Source of the DNA: Psychroflexus halocasei
GTDB lineage: Bacteria > Bacteroidota > Bacteroidia > Flavobacteriales > Flavobacteriaceae
DNA: 64,000 bases
Reading direction: 5' to 3'
Assembly: GCF_900107595.1 (NCBI RefSeq)
Contig: NZ_FNQF01000005.1
Span: 62,001 to 126,000 of the forward strand
Position 1 is the first letter of the stretch; every line of letters starts with the position of its first letter. The notes beneath the pieces were generated by a model. That model saw nothing but the letters and a program-made list of their open reading frames with translations, was not told where the DNA came from and made no database searches. Below, one piece after another: positions 51,415-61,296 of the stretch. A program made the translations under genes and the position numbers.

Positions 51415-51912
51415 TTAAACTCTTTTGAAAGTTTGGTAGGTGAAAGCGTAATCATGTTTTTCATCCTTAGCATGAAATTCTTCCTTGATAACTTGCCATT
51501 TTTGGTCGCTGATTTTAGGAAAAAAAGTTTCAGCATCATCAAAATCTGCATGAACTCTTGTGATTTCAAGTTCATCAATTTTTTCCATGGCTTCTTTATA
51601 TATTTCTCCACCACCAATTATGTATGCTTTTTCTTCCTGTGTAGGAACAGCATTTATAGCCTTTTCTAAACTATCAACAACAATATGAGAATCGTTGGTT
51701 TGATAATCTTTTTGTCGTGTAATAATCACGTGAGTGCGATTTGGTAAGGGTTTAGGGAAAGACTCAAATGTTTTGCGACCCATGATGATATAATGTCCAG
51801 ATGTTGTTTTTTTAAAATGTTTAAAATCATCTGGTAAATGCCACATCAAAGTGTTGTCTTTACCAATAGCATTGTTTTCTGCAATGGCAGCGATGGAGAT
51901 AAGTTTTGTCAT
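51415..51912 (-). CDS. folA: Dihydrofolate reductase
   Basis: A 165-residue enzyme that regenerates tetrahydrofolate consumed by ThyA. ISIAAIAENNAIGKDNTLMWHLPDDFKHFKKTT contains the folate/NADPH contacts and the catalytic acidic residue in LPDDF. IMGRKTFESFPKPLPNR and YIIGGGEIYKEAM are the other signatures. The gene starts 2 nt after the thyA stop, so the two metabolically linked genes are tightly coupled. Confidence 0.96.
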   Translation of the reverse strand: MTKLISIAAIAENNAIGKDNTLMWHLPDDFKHFKKTTSGHYIIMGRKTFESFPKPLPNRTHVIITRQKDYQTNDSHIVVDSLEKAINAVPTQEEKAYIIGGGEIYKEAMEKIDELEITRVHADFDDAETFFPKISDQKWQVIKEEFHAKDEKHDYAFTYQTFKRV

Positions 51913-51914
51913 AA

Positions 51915-52739
51915 CTAAACTGAAACTTGACCTTTTATTAATGGGTAAGGATCGTAATTTTTTAAAGTGAAATCCTCGTATGTAAAATCAAAAATAGAGG
52001 AAACATCAGGATTCATTTCCATTTTAGGCAAAGCTTTAGGTTCTCTCGAAAGCTGAAGTTTCACTTGCTCAAAATGGTTATTATAAATATGTGCATCACC
52101 AAAAGTATGAATGAAATCTCCATTTTCAAAACCACAAACCTGCGCAATCATCATTGTTAGTAAAGCGTAAGATGCGATATTAAAAGGCACGCCAAGAAAA
52201 ATATCAGCGCTACGTTGATAAAGCTGACAAGATAGTTTATTATCAGCCACATAAAATTGAAAGAATGCGTGGCAAGGAGGTAAAGCGGCTTTGTCATTGG
52301 CGACATTTTCAGCAAAACTCTGTGAAGTATCTGGTAAAACACTCGGGTTCCATGCCGAAATCAGCATGCGTCTGCTATTAGGATTTTTCTTTAAAGTGTC
52401 GATTAATTCTTTGATTTGATCTATTTCTTCGCTGTTCCAGTTACGCCATTGATGTCCGTAAACAGGTCCTAAATTTCCATGATCATCAGCCCATTCATTC
52501 CAGATTCTAACGCCGTTTTCTTTTAGGTATTTGATGTTCGTATCACCTTTTAAAAACCAAAGTAATTCATGAATAACAGATTTAACATGGATTTTTTTTG
52601 TTGTGACTAAAGGAAAACCTTCAGCCAAGTCAAAACGCATTTGATAGCCAAAAACACTTCGCGTTCCAGTTCCTGTTCGGTCACCTTTGTCAGTGCCGTT
52701 TTCGAGAACATGTTTTATTAAATCGTGATACTGTTTCAT
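51915..52739 (-). CDS. thyA: Thymidylate synthase
   Basis: A 274-residue classical ThyA using methylene-tetrahydrofolate as methyl donor. The catalytic Cys is in [13 protein letters not shown], and the phosphate-binding Arg region is [16 protein letters not shown] at the N-terminus. [22 protein letters not shown] is the conserved C-terminal active-site block. It lies 23 nt after nupC and 2 nt before folA, so nucleoside uptake and dTMP synthesis are co-regulated. Confidence 0.97.
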   Translation of the reverse strand: MKQYHDLIKHVLENGTDKGDRTGTGTRSVFGYQMRFDLAEGFPLVTTKKIHVKSVIHELLWFLKGDTNIKYLKENGVRIWNEWADDHGNLGPVYGHQWRNWNSEEIDQIKELIDTLKKNPNSRRMLISAWNPSVLPDTSQSFAENVANDKAALPPCHAFFQFYVADNKLSCQLYQRSADIFLGVPFNIASYALLTMMIAQVCGFENGDFIHTFGDAHIYNNHFEQVKLQLSREPKALPKMEMNPDVSSIFDFTYEDFTLKNYDPYPLIKGQVSV

Positions 52740-52762
52740 GAGAATTATTATTAAGAATGAAC

Positions 52763-54451
52763 TTAACCAATTATCATCCCTGCAATTGTCGCAGACATTA
52801 ATGATGCTAAAGTTCCACCGATCAAGGCTTTAAATCCAAATTCTGATAATGTTTTTCTTTGTCCTGGAGCTAATGAGCCAATGCCACCAATTTGAATACC
52901 TATGGAAGCAAAGTTGGCAAAACCACAAAGCATATAAGTTGCCATGATAATTGACTTTTCATAACCTAAACTAATTGCATTTGAAGCATCTTTAAGTTCA
53001 GCAAGTTGAATATAACCAACAAATTCACTAGCTGCTAGTTTGATGCCAAGGAGTTGCCCCATCAGCATCACATCTTCTTTGGCAACACCAATAAGCCACA
53101 TAAGTGGAGCAAAGACAGTTCCTAAAATAGCTTCTAAAGAAAAACTCTCATAAGGTGAATTTTCAGCGATGAGTCCGTTTAAGGAAGTCCAATCACCAAC
53201 AACGCCAAGACCATAGTTGATCATCGCAATTAAAGCGACAAAAACGAGTAGCATCGCACCAACGTTAGCAGCAAGTTTTAAACCTTCTGTTGTACCGTTG
53301 GCAATCGCATCCAACATATTTGATCCGATTTTATCAATTGAGACTTCAACTTTAGGATTGACTTTATCTTGTTGTGGGTAAAGTATTTTTGAAATAACAA
53401 TGGCGCCAGGGGCTGCCATGACTGAAGCTGCCAATAAATGTTTTGCAAAAGCCAAACGTGCAACAGGATCATCGCCACCTAAAAAACCAATGTATGCTGC
53501 CAAAACTCCACCAGCTACAGTTGCCATTCCGCCAATCATCACAAGTAAAATTTCAGATCTTGTCATACGTTCTAAATAGGCTTTAATCATCAAAGGAGAT
53601 TCGGTTTGACCTAAGAAAATATTTCCTGCGACACTCAAACTTTCGGCGCCTGAAATTCCTAAAACTTTTGTCAATACTTTTGCCATCCCTTTGACAACAA
53701 TTTGAATAACGCCCAAGTAAAAAAGAAGAGAGGTTAAGGCTGAGAAGAAAATGATGGTTGGTAACACTTGAAATAAAAAGATGTAACCATAACTTTCAAC
53801 ATCCATCAAACCGCCAAGTAAAAACTCACTTCCTGCTGCAGTAAATTCTAAAATTTTGACGAAAATATTTCCGACAAATTCAAACCCAGCTTGTACAAAG
53901 CCAATTTTTAAAACACCGATAGCAAGGAGTAGTTGAGCTGTTAAACCAGCGCCAACTGTTTTCCAGTTGATGGCTTTTTTATTCGATGAAAACAAATAGG
54001 CGATGAATAAAATACTGATCATTCCTAAAACGCCACGCCATAAGCTATTAAAACTAAAACCTTGATGCGGAATTGTTTCTTTTATGTTTGCAGCAGCTTC
54101 ATCATCCTCTTGAGTTGGGATTTTTTGAAGTTCAGGTGTTTTGATAAAACCTAAAGTTTCTGTATTGTTTGATATCTGAAGTCCAGAGTCTTTTTGATCA
54201 ATTTTATAGGCTTGGTAAGAAAGGCCATTAATTGGATTTTTAAAATAAATCGAGTCATTCTTAACGATGAAGCTTGTTTGAAAGCTTGCTTTTTCGTTTT
54301 TAAAACTTACAATTTCTAATTTTTCAAAATCTAATTGTAATTCTTTTGCTAGAGAGTCTTTGTCCGACTCTAGTTCCCAATTTCCTGAGATGCTTTGACC
54401 AAAACTAAAGCTTGCTAAAACTAAAGCACAGCTTAAAAAAATGTTTTTCAT
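52763..54451 (-). CDS. NupC/CNT nucleoside transporter with N-terminal lipocalin-like domain
   Basis: A 562-residue protein. Residues about 1-18 are a signal peptide. Residues about 20-120 form a small beta domain ([28 protein letters not shown]) resembling lipocalin-type stress modules. From about 135 on it is a concentrative nucleoside transporter with [31 protein letters not shown] and the final [23 protein letters not shown]. The first transporter helix is longer than in plain NupC because of the fusion. It is the second gene of the operon, 3 nt after the nuclease gene. Confidence 0.92.
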   Translation of the reverse strand: MKNIFLSCALVLASFSFGQSISGNWELESDKDSLAKELQLDFEKLEIVSFKNEKASFQTSFIVKNDSIYFKNPINGLSYQAYKIDQKDSGLQISNNTETLGFIKTPELQKIPTQEDDEAAANIKETIPHQGFSFNSLWRGVLGMISILFIAYLFSSNKKAINWKTVGAGLTAQLLLAIGVLKIGFVQAGFEFVGNIFVKILEFTAAGSEFLLGGLMDVESYGYIFLFQVLPTIIFFSALTSLLFYLGVIQIVVKGMAKVLTKVLGISGAESLSVAGNIFLGQTESPLMIKAYLERMTRSEILLVMIGGMATVAGGVLAAYIGFLGGDDPVARLAFAKHLLAASVMAAPGAIVISKILYPQQDKVNPKVEVSIDKIGSNMLDAIANGTTEGLKLAANVGAMLLVFVALIAMINYGLGVVGDWTSLNGLIAENSPYESFSLEAILGTVFAPLMWLIGVAKEDVMLMGQLLGIKLAASEFVGYIQLAELKDASNAISLGYEKSIIMATYMLCGFANFASIGIQIGGIGSLAPGQRKTLSEFGFKALIGGTLASLMSATIAGMIIG

Positions 54452-54454
54452 ATT

Positions 54455-55060
54455 TTAACTTCTTTTCGAAATCTCGTCTCTTAATTTTGCAGCTTTCTCA
54501 TAATTTTCTTCTTTCACAGCTTTATTTAAAAGCTCATTGAGCTGATTTTGGCTTAAGTGTGATAATTCGTTTTCTGAAGATTCTTCCTCAAAATAATCAA
54601 CATCTTCAATCTGTTCATCTTCGGTTTGTTTTTCTTTCATTGTTGATTTCTGAAGCTCTATTCCTGCTTTATCTAATATGTTAGGATAGGTGAAAATCGG
54701 TGCGTTAAACCTTAATGCTAATGCAATGGCATCACTTGTTCTTGCATCAATAATTTCTTCTTTGTCATTGTTTTCACAGATTAAACTTGAGTAGAAAATA
54801 CCATCAATCAATTTATGGATGATGACTTTTGTAACCTTGAGTTGAAATCGATCTGCAAAGGTTTTAAACAAATCATGTGTCAAAGGTCTTGGAGGTTTAA
54901 GCTCTTTTTCTAACGCAATTGCAATTGATTGTGCCTCAAAAGCCCCGATAACAATTGGTAATTGCCTTTTTCCATCCTCTTCGCTTAACAATAATGCATA
55001 AGCACCAGTTTGCGTTTGGCTGTAAGAAATTCCTTTGATGTTGAGCGTAATTAATTCCAT
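54455..55060 (-). CDS. Bifunctional nuclease (DUF151) with C-terminal UVR domain
   Basis: About 201 residues: a BFN/DUF151 domain (ISYSQTQTGAYALLLSEEDGKRQLPIVIGAFEAQSIAIALE, then DARTSDAIALALRFNAPIF), an acidic linker, and a UvrB/C-type motif (NELLNKAVKEENYEKAAKLRDEISKR). The frame opens 13 codons earlier at 55099, but MELITLNIKG is the standard family start, so 55060 is used. It is the first gene of the minus operon leading to nupC, thyA, folA and the kinase. Confidence 0.9.
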   Translation of the reverse strand: MELITLNIKGISYSQTQTGAYALLLSEEDGKRQLPIVIGAFEAQSIAIALEKELKPPRPLTHDLFKTFADRFQLKVTKVIIHKLIDGIFYSSLICENNDKEEIIDARTSDAIALALRFNAPIFTYPNILDKAGIELQKSTMKEKQTEDEQIEDVDYFEEESSENELSHLSQNQLNELLNKAVKEENYEKAAKLRDEISKRS

Positions 55061-55090
55061 TATTTGTTCTCTTGATGACCTAAAGATAAA

Positions 55091-55134
55091 AAAGGGCAAT
55101 CTAAATAAAAAGGCATTTATTTAGATTGCCCTTT
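55091..55134 (-). terminator. Terminator after etfA (minus strand)
   Basis: A 19-bp perfect stem (55091-55109 with 55116-55134; core GGGCAATC/GATTGCCC) and a 6-nt loop; on the minus strand it is followed by a T-run. It separates etfBA from the nuclease operon. Confidence 0.88.
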
Positions 55135-55156
55135 AGAAGGGCACAATTTATAAAAA

Positions 55157-56125
55157 TTATGCGTTATTCGCTTTGAATTCTTTGAGTTTTTCAATCAATT
55201 TTGGGACAACTTCGAAAGCGTCTCCTACGATGCCGTAATCAGCAGCTTTAAAGAATGGTGCTTCATCGTCATTATTGATGACAACTTTTGTTTTTGAAGC
55301 ACTGACACCTGCTAAATGCTGAATTGCACCTGAAATACCGATTGCGATGTAAAGATTAGATGCAACAGGCTTTCCTGTTTGTCCAACGTGTTCAGCATGT
55401 GGTCTCCAACCCATATCACTCACTGGTTTAGAGCACGCTGTTGCTGCGCCAAGAACTTCAGCCAATTCTTCAATCATTCCCCAGTTTTCAGGGCCTTTTA
55501 AACCACGACCTCCTGAGACAACAATTTCTGCATCAGCGATGCTCACTTTATCAGTATTTTTATCAATAGACTCGACATTAATACCGAAATTTTCATCGCT
55601 TACTTGCGCTTCAAATTCAATTTTTTCGAGTTCTGATTTATTTTCTTTTAAACCAAATGCATTATTTGATAAACCGATAATCTTAACATCAGTGTCAATT
55701 GAGGTTTGGTTAAATGCTTTGTTTGTAAAGGCTGTTCTTTTAACAGTAAAACCACCATCTGTTTGAGGAAGTTCAGTGACGTTTGAAGCATAGCCTGCTT
55801 CTAAATCAACAGCTAAAAGTGGCGCTAAATATTTAGCGTTGGCACTTTGACTCAAAACAACAACTTTAGATCCTTCTTGCTTTGCTGCATTTTTTAATGT
55901 TTCTGCATAAGCATCAGCACTAAATTTAGCTAATTTATCATTTTTAACTTCTAAAACTTTATCAATACCATAGTTGGCAAGTTCGTTAGTTGATTCTGCG
56001 TTTATTGTGACGGCTACAGCTTTTTCGCCAAGTTGGTCCGCAACAGCTTTTGCATAAGAAGCAACTTCAAATGCAGATTTTTTAAGCTGACCGTTTTCTG
56101 TTTCTGTATAAACTAAAATAGACAT
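55157..56125 (-). CDS. etfA: Electron transfer flavoprotein alpha subunit
   Basis: A 322-residue FAD-binding subunit. The C-terminal domain shows the ETF-alpha signature VVSGGRGLKGPENWGMIEELAEVLGAATACSKPVSD and GQTGKPVASNLYIAIGISGAIQHLAG. FKAADYGIVGDAFEVVP closes it. It accepts electrons from acyl-CoA dehydrogenases and hands them to the ETF-quinone oxidoreductase. It follows etfB by 12 nt. Confidence 0.97.
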   Translation of the reverse strand: MSILVYTETENGQLKKSAFEVASYAKAVADQLGEKAVAVTINAESTNELANYGIDKVLEVKNDKLAKFSADAYAETLKNAAKQEGSKVVVLSQSANAKYLAPLLAVDLEAGYASNVTELPQTDGGFTVKRTAFTNKAFNQTSIDTDVKIIGLSNNAFGLKENKSELEKIEFEAQVSDENFGINVESIDKNTDKVSIADAEIVVSGGRGLKGPENWGMIEELAEVLGAATACSKPVSDMGWRPHAEHVGQTGKPVASNLYIAIGISGAIQHLAGVSASKTKVVINNDDEAPFFKAADYGIVGDAFEVVPKLIEKLKEFKANNA

Positions 56126-56137
56126 AATTTTCTGGAT

Positions 56138-56884
56138 TTAAATAGCTTTCGCTTCGTTATGTAATAAGTCGATGAGTTCGTCAATGTTGTCTGCATCAAC
56201 CATTTTGATATCTCCTTTTGGAGCTGGTTTTTCAAACTTTTTAGTCGAAGCTTGAGAGTTTGCTCCAACAGGTTCAACAACATTTAAAGGCTTTTTACGC
56301 GCCATCATAATTCCTCTCATGTTTGGAATTTTCAAATCGCTTTCTTCAACCAAACCTTTTTGACCGCCAATCACTAATGGAAGGCTTGAGGTTAAAGTTT
56401 CTTTACCGCCGTCAATTTCACGGACAGCAGTTGCTTTATCACCATCAACTTCTAAACTTACACAGGTATTGATGAAATTAGCGTCGATTAATTTTGCTAA
56501 CATCCCTGGAACCATTCCACCATTATAATCAATAGATTCACGTCCAGCAATAATTAAGTCGTAACCACCATCTTTTGCAACTTTTGCCAATTCTTTTGCA
56601 ACTTGAAAGCCTTCTAAAGCTTCAGTATCAACACGAATTGCAGTGTCAGCACCAATTGCTAAAGCTTTACGGATAGTTGGCTCTGTATCTTTGCCACCAA
56701 CAGTGACGACATCAACGCTAGCGCCTTGTTTTTCCTTAAACCACATAGCTCTTGTTAAGCCGAATTCATCATTTGGGTTGATCACAAATTGAACACCGTT
56801 TGTGTCGAATTTCGTGTCATCTTCCGTGAAATTTATTTTTGAAGTTGTATCAGGAACATGACTTATACATACTAATATTTTCAT
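56138..56884 (-). CDS. etfB: Electron transfer flavoprotein beta subunit
   Basis: A 248-residue AMP-binding partner of EtfA. ILVCISHVPDTTSKI, then FVINPNDEFGLTRAMWF and LIIAGRESIDYNGGMVPGMLAKLI, are typical. PNMRGIMMARKKPLNVV is the recognition-loop region. It is divergent from the E1-beta gene across 156 nt; a TATATTCG box on the minus strand (56922-56915) is a weak promoter candidate. Confidence 0.96.
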   Translation of the reverse strand: MKILVCISHVPDTTSKINFTEDDTKFDTNGVQFVINPNDEFGLTRAMWFKEKQGASVDVVTVGGKDTEPTIRKALAIGADTAIRVDTEALEGFQVAKELAKVAKDGGYDLIIAGRESIDYNGGMVPGMLAKLIDANFINTCVSLEVDGDKATAVREIDGGKETLTSSLPLVIGGQKGLVEESDLKIPNMRGIMMARKKPLNVVEPVGANSQASTKKFEKPAPKGDIKMVDADNIDELIDLLHNEAKAI

Positions 56885-57000
56885 CTTAAAAAGATTTTAT
56901 CATTTTTACTTCTGCGAATATAAATTTTTTAGACTAAATTTCCTATGCATGCATAATAAATATTTCTAAAAATCTTTTAGCAAATCGACAATTGAATTAG

Positions 57001-57008
57001 TATTTTTG
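57001..57008 (+). promoter_or_regulatory. Promoter -7 box of the E1-beta gene
   Basis: TATTTTTG, 32 nt before the ATG; TTTAG at 56976-56980 lies 20 nt upstream as a possible -33. Confidence 0.55.
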
Positions 57009-57040
57009 TCAATTCAAGAAATTAAAAGTTTAAAAGCATA

Positions 57041-58021
57041 ATGAGAACAATCCAATTTAGAGAAGCTATAGCGGAAGCCATGAGCGAAGAAATGCGAGCA
57101 GACGAATCTGTTTATTTAATGGGGGAAGAAGTTGCTGAGTACAATGGTGCTTATAAGGCTTCAAAAGGTATGTTGGACGAATTTGGTCCTAAACGTGTGA
57201 TTGATACACCAATTGCTGAGCTTGGTTTTACAGGTATTAGTATTGGTGCGGCAATGAATGGCAACCGACCGATTGTCGAGTTCATGACCTTTAACTTCTC
57301 TTTGGTTGGTATCGATCAAATTATCAATAATGCTGCTAAAATGCGTCAGATGTCAGGCGGACAATTTAATATTCCTATTGTTTTTCGTGGGCCAACGGCT
57401 TCAGCAGGGCAGTTAGGAGCGACGCACTCACAGGCTTTTGAAAGCTGGTATGCAAATACGCCAGGGCTTAAAGTGATTGTTCCTTCTAATCCTTATGATG
57501 CTAAAGGCTTACTGAAATCAGCAATCCGTGATGATGATCCTGTTATTTTTATGGAAAGTGAGCAGATGTATGGTGATAAAGGTGAAGTGCCTGAAGAAGA
57601 ATATACAATTCCTATCGGGAAAGCTGACATTAAAAGAGAAGGAAGTGATGTAACAATTGTTTCTTTCGGAAAGATTATTAAAGAAGCTTATAAAGCTGCA
57701 GATCAATTAGCTGAAGAAAACGATGTTTCTTGTGAGGTGATTGATATCAGAACTGTTCGTCCGCTTGATTATGACACAATTATTGAATCTGTTAAGAAAA
57801 CAAACCGCTTGATTATTTTAGAAGAAGCTTGGCCTTTTGGTAATGTGTCAACCGAAATCACTTATCAAGTTCAAGATAAAGCTTTTGATTATTTAGATGC
57901 TCCTATTGTTAAGATAAATACCGCTGATACACCAACACCATATTCTCCTAATTTATTAAAAGAATGGTTGCCAAATAGTGATGATGTCATCAAGGCGGTG
58001 AAGAAAGTTTTATATATTTAA
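57041..58021 (+). CDS. pdhB: Pyruvate dehydrogenase E1 component, beta subunit
   Basis: A 326-residue transketolase-like beta subunit (MRTIQFREAIAEAMSEEMRADESVYLMGEEVAEYNGAYKASKGML, EFMTFNFSLVGIDQIINNAAKMR, GPTASAGQLGATHSQAFESWYA). The sequence is PDH-type and distinct from the beta half of the fused E1 at 44811. The alpha and E2 genes are not in this window. It is a single-gene unit with its own promoter and terminator. Confidence 0.93.
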   Translation: MRTIQFREAIAEAMSEEMRADESVYLMGEEVAEYNGAYKASKGMLDEFGPKRVIDTPIAELGFTGISIGAAMNGNRPIVEFMTFNFSLVGIDQIINNAAKMRQMSGGQFNIPIVFRGPTASAGQLGATHSQAFESWYANTPGLKVIVPSNPYDAKGLLKSAIRDDDPVIFMESEQMYGDKGEVPEEEYTIPIGKADIKREGSDVTIVSFGKIIKEAYKAADQLAEENDVSCEVIDIRTVRPLDYDTIIESVKKTNRLIILEEAWPFGNVSTEITYQVQDKAFDYLDAPIVKINTADTPTPYSPNLLKEWLPNSDDVIKAVKKVLYI

Positions 58022-58042
58022 ATTATAATATTTCAAATTTTT

Positions 58043-58079
58043 AAGCTTCATTTGCATTCGCTTGTAAATGAAGCTTTTT
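58043..58079 (+). terminator. Terminator after pdhB
   Basis: AAGCTTCATTT (58043-58053) pairs with AAATGAAGCTT (58066-58076), 12-nt loop, followed by TTT; it ends 8 nt before the next gene. Confidence 0.75.
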
Positions 58080-58086
58080 ACTTTAT

Positions 58087-60579
58087 ATGAAGAAATTTCT
58101 TGTTCTTTTTACACTCCTTTTTTCTGTCGTTAGTTTTGCGCAAACAAAAGTGAGCGGCCGTGTTTTTGACGAAGATGGAGAGCCAGTCCCTTATGCCAAT
58201 GTTATTTTGGTTGATTCTAATATAGGAACAATCACTAACGAAAACGGAAAATTTTATTTGGAATCTGATAAAAAATACAATTTACTGAGGGTTTCTTTCG
58301 TCGGTTTTAAAACCCAAGATATTGAGCTCACAAAGTCTTCTACCTACAATTTAGAAATTACTTTGCCTAGTGATTCTGAAGCACTTCAAGAAGTGATTGT
58401 TTACAGTGGTAAAACTTCAAAGAAGAATAATCCCGCCATTGATATTCTTCGTAAAATATGGGAAAATAAACGTCAAAACGGTGTCAAGCAATTTGATTAT
58501 TACGAGTACGACAAATATGAAAAACTCGAATTTGATATTAATACAATAGACAGTTCATTGATCAATTCCAAAATTTTTAATGGAATGGAGTTTATTTTTG
58601 ATCAAGTCGATACAAATGCTGTGACTGGTAAAACATATCTACCAATTTTTCTGAATGAAGCACTTTCAGCAGTTTATGGCTCAAATGTTCACAATAAAGA
58701 AAAAGAAGTTTTAAAAGGAAATAAAAACTCAGGCTTTAGCGATAACCAAAGCTTGATTCAGTACATCAAGGATCTCTATAACGATTACGATATTTATAAT
58801 AACTATATCAAGTTTTTTGATAAAAGTTTTGTGAGTCCGCTATCAAGAACTGGAATTGATAATTACAATTATGTGTTGTCAGATTCAGCTTATATTGGCG
58901 ATAAATATTGCTATAAAATTGTTTACTATCCCCGTCGAAAAGGCGAACTGACTTTTAAGGGTGATTTTTGGGTGAATGATACAACATGGGCGATCAAGGA
59001 AATCAATATGACGATGAATAAAGGCGCCAATATTAACTGGGTAAAAGAGGTTTATATTGAACAAGAATTTGATGTGCTTAATGATTCTATTTTCCTGATT
59101 ACACGAGATCACTTTATGACGGACTTTACTTTTAGAAAAAAAGAAGAGTCACGTGGGGTTTATGGGAAAAGAACAACGCTTTACGATCATTATAAATTTG
59201 ATGTTGATAGACCTAAAGAATTCTATAAAAACCAATCTGAAATATATAACGATAGTGTCTATTTCAGAGAAGATGAATTCTGGGATAAAAACAGAATGGA
59301 ATCTTTAAATAAAGATGAACGCCAAGTTTATAAAATGCTTGACACGCTTAAAACAGTAGATGCTTTTAAACGTATTTACAGTATAGGTACTGTTTTGGCA
59401 ACGAATTATTGGGAGTTTGATGGCTGGGATTACGGTCCAGTTTTTTCAACTTTTGGATTTAATGATGTTGAAGGTGTAAGATTACGAGCTGGTGGAAGAA
59501 CATACCAAAGCCAGAATGACAGATTTAGATTGCAAGGCTTTTTGGCTTACGGTTTTAAAGATGATAAATTCAAATATGGCGCTTCTGCAAAATATTTAAT
59601 TGATATCCCAACACGCTTAACTATTGAAGGCGGAAACCGGCGTGATGTTGAGCAACTCGGTGCAAGCTTAACCAATACATCAGATGTACTTGGGCGAAGC
59701 TTAGCGTCATCATCAGTCTTAACAGTCGGCTCTAACTCGAGTTTAACGAATATTAATCTGACGAGTTTGGCTTTGTCTTTTGAGCCATTCGAAAATTTTA
59801 AAGTGCGATTTGGGTCAACTTACAGAACCTTAGAGTCAGCTTCAAAGGATTTTAGCATTGCTTATTACGAGGATGAAGCGCAAACAGAAATTTCTAAAGT
59901 GACCAAACAAACCGAGTTTTCCACACTCATTAAATATACACCTGGTCGGAAAACAACGGGTTATGGAGTAGAGCAGTTTGTCCTGAATGATGAAGATTAT
60001 GCGGAGTTATTTTTAAATTTCTCACATGGAATGTCAGGGCCATTCGGAAGTGATTTTGATTATGATAAAGTTCAGTTTTTCTATCGTCAGCCGATTCAAG
60101 TTGGAGGTTTTGGTAAATTTACATCCACCTTTGAAGCCGGTAAAACCTATGGAGAAGTCCCGCTTGGTTTGTTAGATGTTGTTCCTGGAAACCAAACTTT
60201 ATTTTCGATTTTAGGAACTTTTCCTTTATTAGATTACTATGAGTTTGTGACAGATTCTTATGTGAGTTTGCACATGGAACACAACTTCAATGGACGTTTA
60301 TTTTCAAGAATTCCGGGATTAAGAGATTTAGATTTACGTGAAATTATTAGCTTTCGAGCAGTTTATGGCGAGTTGTCAGATGAAAATAAAGCACTCAATG
60401 CTTCGTTTACAAACCCTGTTTTGGTTGCGCCAGACAGAAAGCCTTATTGGTCGTATAGCTTTGGTGTTGGCAATATTTTTAGAATTTTCCGACTCGATTT
60501 TCACTTCAGAGGAAACTACAGGTCACTACCAGATGTTCGAAATTTTGGAATGACTGGCGGTTTCGGTTTTTATTTTTAA
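58087..60579 (+). CDS. DUF5686 / carboxypeptidase-like regulatory domain outer-membrane protein
   Basis: An 830-residue protein with signal peptide (about 1-19, ending SFAQ) and a CarboxypepD_reg-like domain at about 20-105 (VSGRVFDEDGEPVPYANVILVDSNIGTITNENGKFYLES). A long DUF5686 region follows whose C-terminal half is rich in alternating beta strands and ends with an aromatic residue (GFGFYF), as in outer-membrane barrels. It probably sits in the outer membrane; its substrate is unknown. These proteins are a Bacteroidota hallmark. It follows the pdhB terminator and has only a short 5' gap. Confidence 0.88.
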   Translation: MKKFLVLFTLLFSVVSFAQTKVSGRVFDEDGEPVPYANVILVDSNIGTITNENGKFYLESDKKYNLLRVSFVGFKTQDIELTKSSTYNLEITLPSDSEALQEVIVYSGKTSKKNNPAIDILRKIWENKRQNGVKQFDYYEYDKYEKLEFDINTIDSSLINSKIFNGMEFIFDQVDTNAVTGKTYLPIFLNEALSAVYGSNVHNKEKEVLKGNKNSGFSDNQSLIQYIKDLYNDYDIYNNYIKFFDKSFVSPLSRTGIDNYNYVLSDSAYIGDKYCYKIVYYPRRKGELTFKGDFWVNDTTWAIKEINMTMNKGANINWVKEVYIEQEFDVLNDSIFLITRDHFMTDFTFRKKEESRGVYGKRTTLYDHYKFDVDRPKEFYKNQSEIYNDSVYFREDEFWDKNRMESLNKDERQVYKMLDTLKTVDAFKRIYSIGTVLATNYWEFDGWDYGPVFSTFGFNDVEGVRLRAGGRTYQSQNDRFRLQGFLAYGFKDDKFKYGASAKYLIDIPTRLTIEGGNRRDVEQLGASLTNTSDVLGRSLASSSVLTVGSNSSLTNINLTSLALSFEPFENFKVRFGSTYRTLESASKDFSIAYYEDEAQTEISKVTKQTEFSTLIKYTPGRKTTGYGVEQFVLNDEDYAELFLNFSHGMSGPFGSDFDYDKVQFFYRQPIQVGGFGKFTSTFEAGKTYGEVPLGLLDVVPGNQTLFSILGTFPLLDYYEFVTDSYVSLHMEHNFNGRLFSRIPGLRDLDLREIISFRAVYGELSDENKALNASFTNPVLVAPDRKPYWSYSFGVGNIFRIFRLDFHFRGNYRSLPDVRNFGMTGGFGFYF

Positions 60580-60610
60580 GTTAAAAAGACTTTAATATCC
60601 AAAGATTTCT

Positions 60611-60618
60611 TAATTTTG
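60611..60618 (+). promoter_or_regulatory. Promoter -7 box of ppa
   Basis: TAATTTTG fits TAnnTTTG and lies 38 nt before the ppa ATG. Confidence 0.55.
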
Positions 60619-60656
60619 CAAGCCTATATTTTTTCATATAATTTAATTACAGAAAT

Positions 60657-61163
60657 ATGACTTTTGACGCTTTTATAGAGATTCCAAGAGGAAGTAGAAA
60701 TAAATACGAATTTGATTTTGATACCAAAAGAATTCGTTTTGACAGAATGTTACATACATCAATGATTTATCCAGCTGATTATGGTTTTGTACCAGAAACA
60801 TTAGCTTTAGACAAAGATCCACTTGACGTTTTAGTGTTTTTTACAAATCCAGTCATCCCTGGTTGTGTTGCTGAAGTAAAACCAGTTGGTGTTTTACACA
60901 TGACAGATGAGAAAGGACCAGACGAGAAGATTATCTGTGTGCCAATTGATGATCCAATGTCTGAGGCAATCCAGAAATTTTCAGATATCAATCCACATTT
61001 AACAAGAGAAATTAAGCATTTCTTTACTGTTTATAAAGATTTAGAAGACAAAGAAGTTACAATTGGTGATTGGGGAGATGAAAATGAAGCAAAAGAGCTT
61101 GTTGAAAAAGCGATTAAGCGTTACGAAGAGAGTGATAAAGTAAAAAATAACTTTAGCATTTAA
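60657..61163 (+). CDS. ppa: Inorganic pyrophosphatase (family I)
   Basis: A 168-residue soluble enzyme hydrolysing pyrophosphate and so pulling biosynthetic reactions. The metal-binding signature is DKDPLDVLV after DYGFVPETLA, with IEIPRGSRNKYE at the N-terminus and PIDDPMSEAIQ further on. The last helix (VEKAIKRYEES) is typical. It is monocistronic, with a -7 box upstream and a terminator downstream. Confidence 0.96.
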   Translation: MTFDAFIEIPRGSRNKYEFDFDTKRIRFDRMLHTSMIYPADYGFVPETLALDKDPLDVLVFFTNPVIPGCVAEVKPVGVLHMTDEKGPDEKIICVPIDDPMSEAIQKFSDINPHLTREIKHFFTVYKDLEDKEVTIGDWGDENEAKELVEKAIKRYEESDKVKNNFSI

Positions 61164-61190
61164 GTTTAAAGTCAATTTTTAAGAGATAAT

Positions 61191-61220
61191 AAACCACCCT
61201 CATCACGACGGTGGTTTTTT
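61191..61220 (+). terminator. Terminator after ppa
   Basis: AAACCACC (61191-61198) pairs with GGTGGTTT (61210-61217), followed by TTT. Confidence 0.75.
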
Positions 61221-61266
61221 GATTAATAACCTTTTTAAAAAACTTCGCAAATAGAATACAAATCCG

Positions 61267-61274
61267 TATTTTTG
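61267..61274 (+). promoter_or_regulatory. Promoter -7 box of ffh
   Basis: TATTTTTG, 22 nt before the ffh ATG; no clear -33 element. Confidence 0.55.
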
Positions 61275-61296
61275 TGCTCAAAATCAATTTAAGATT

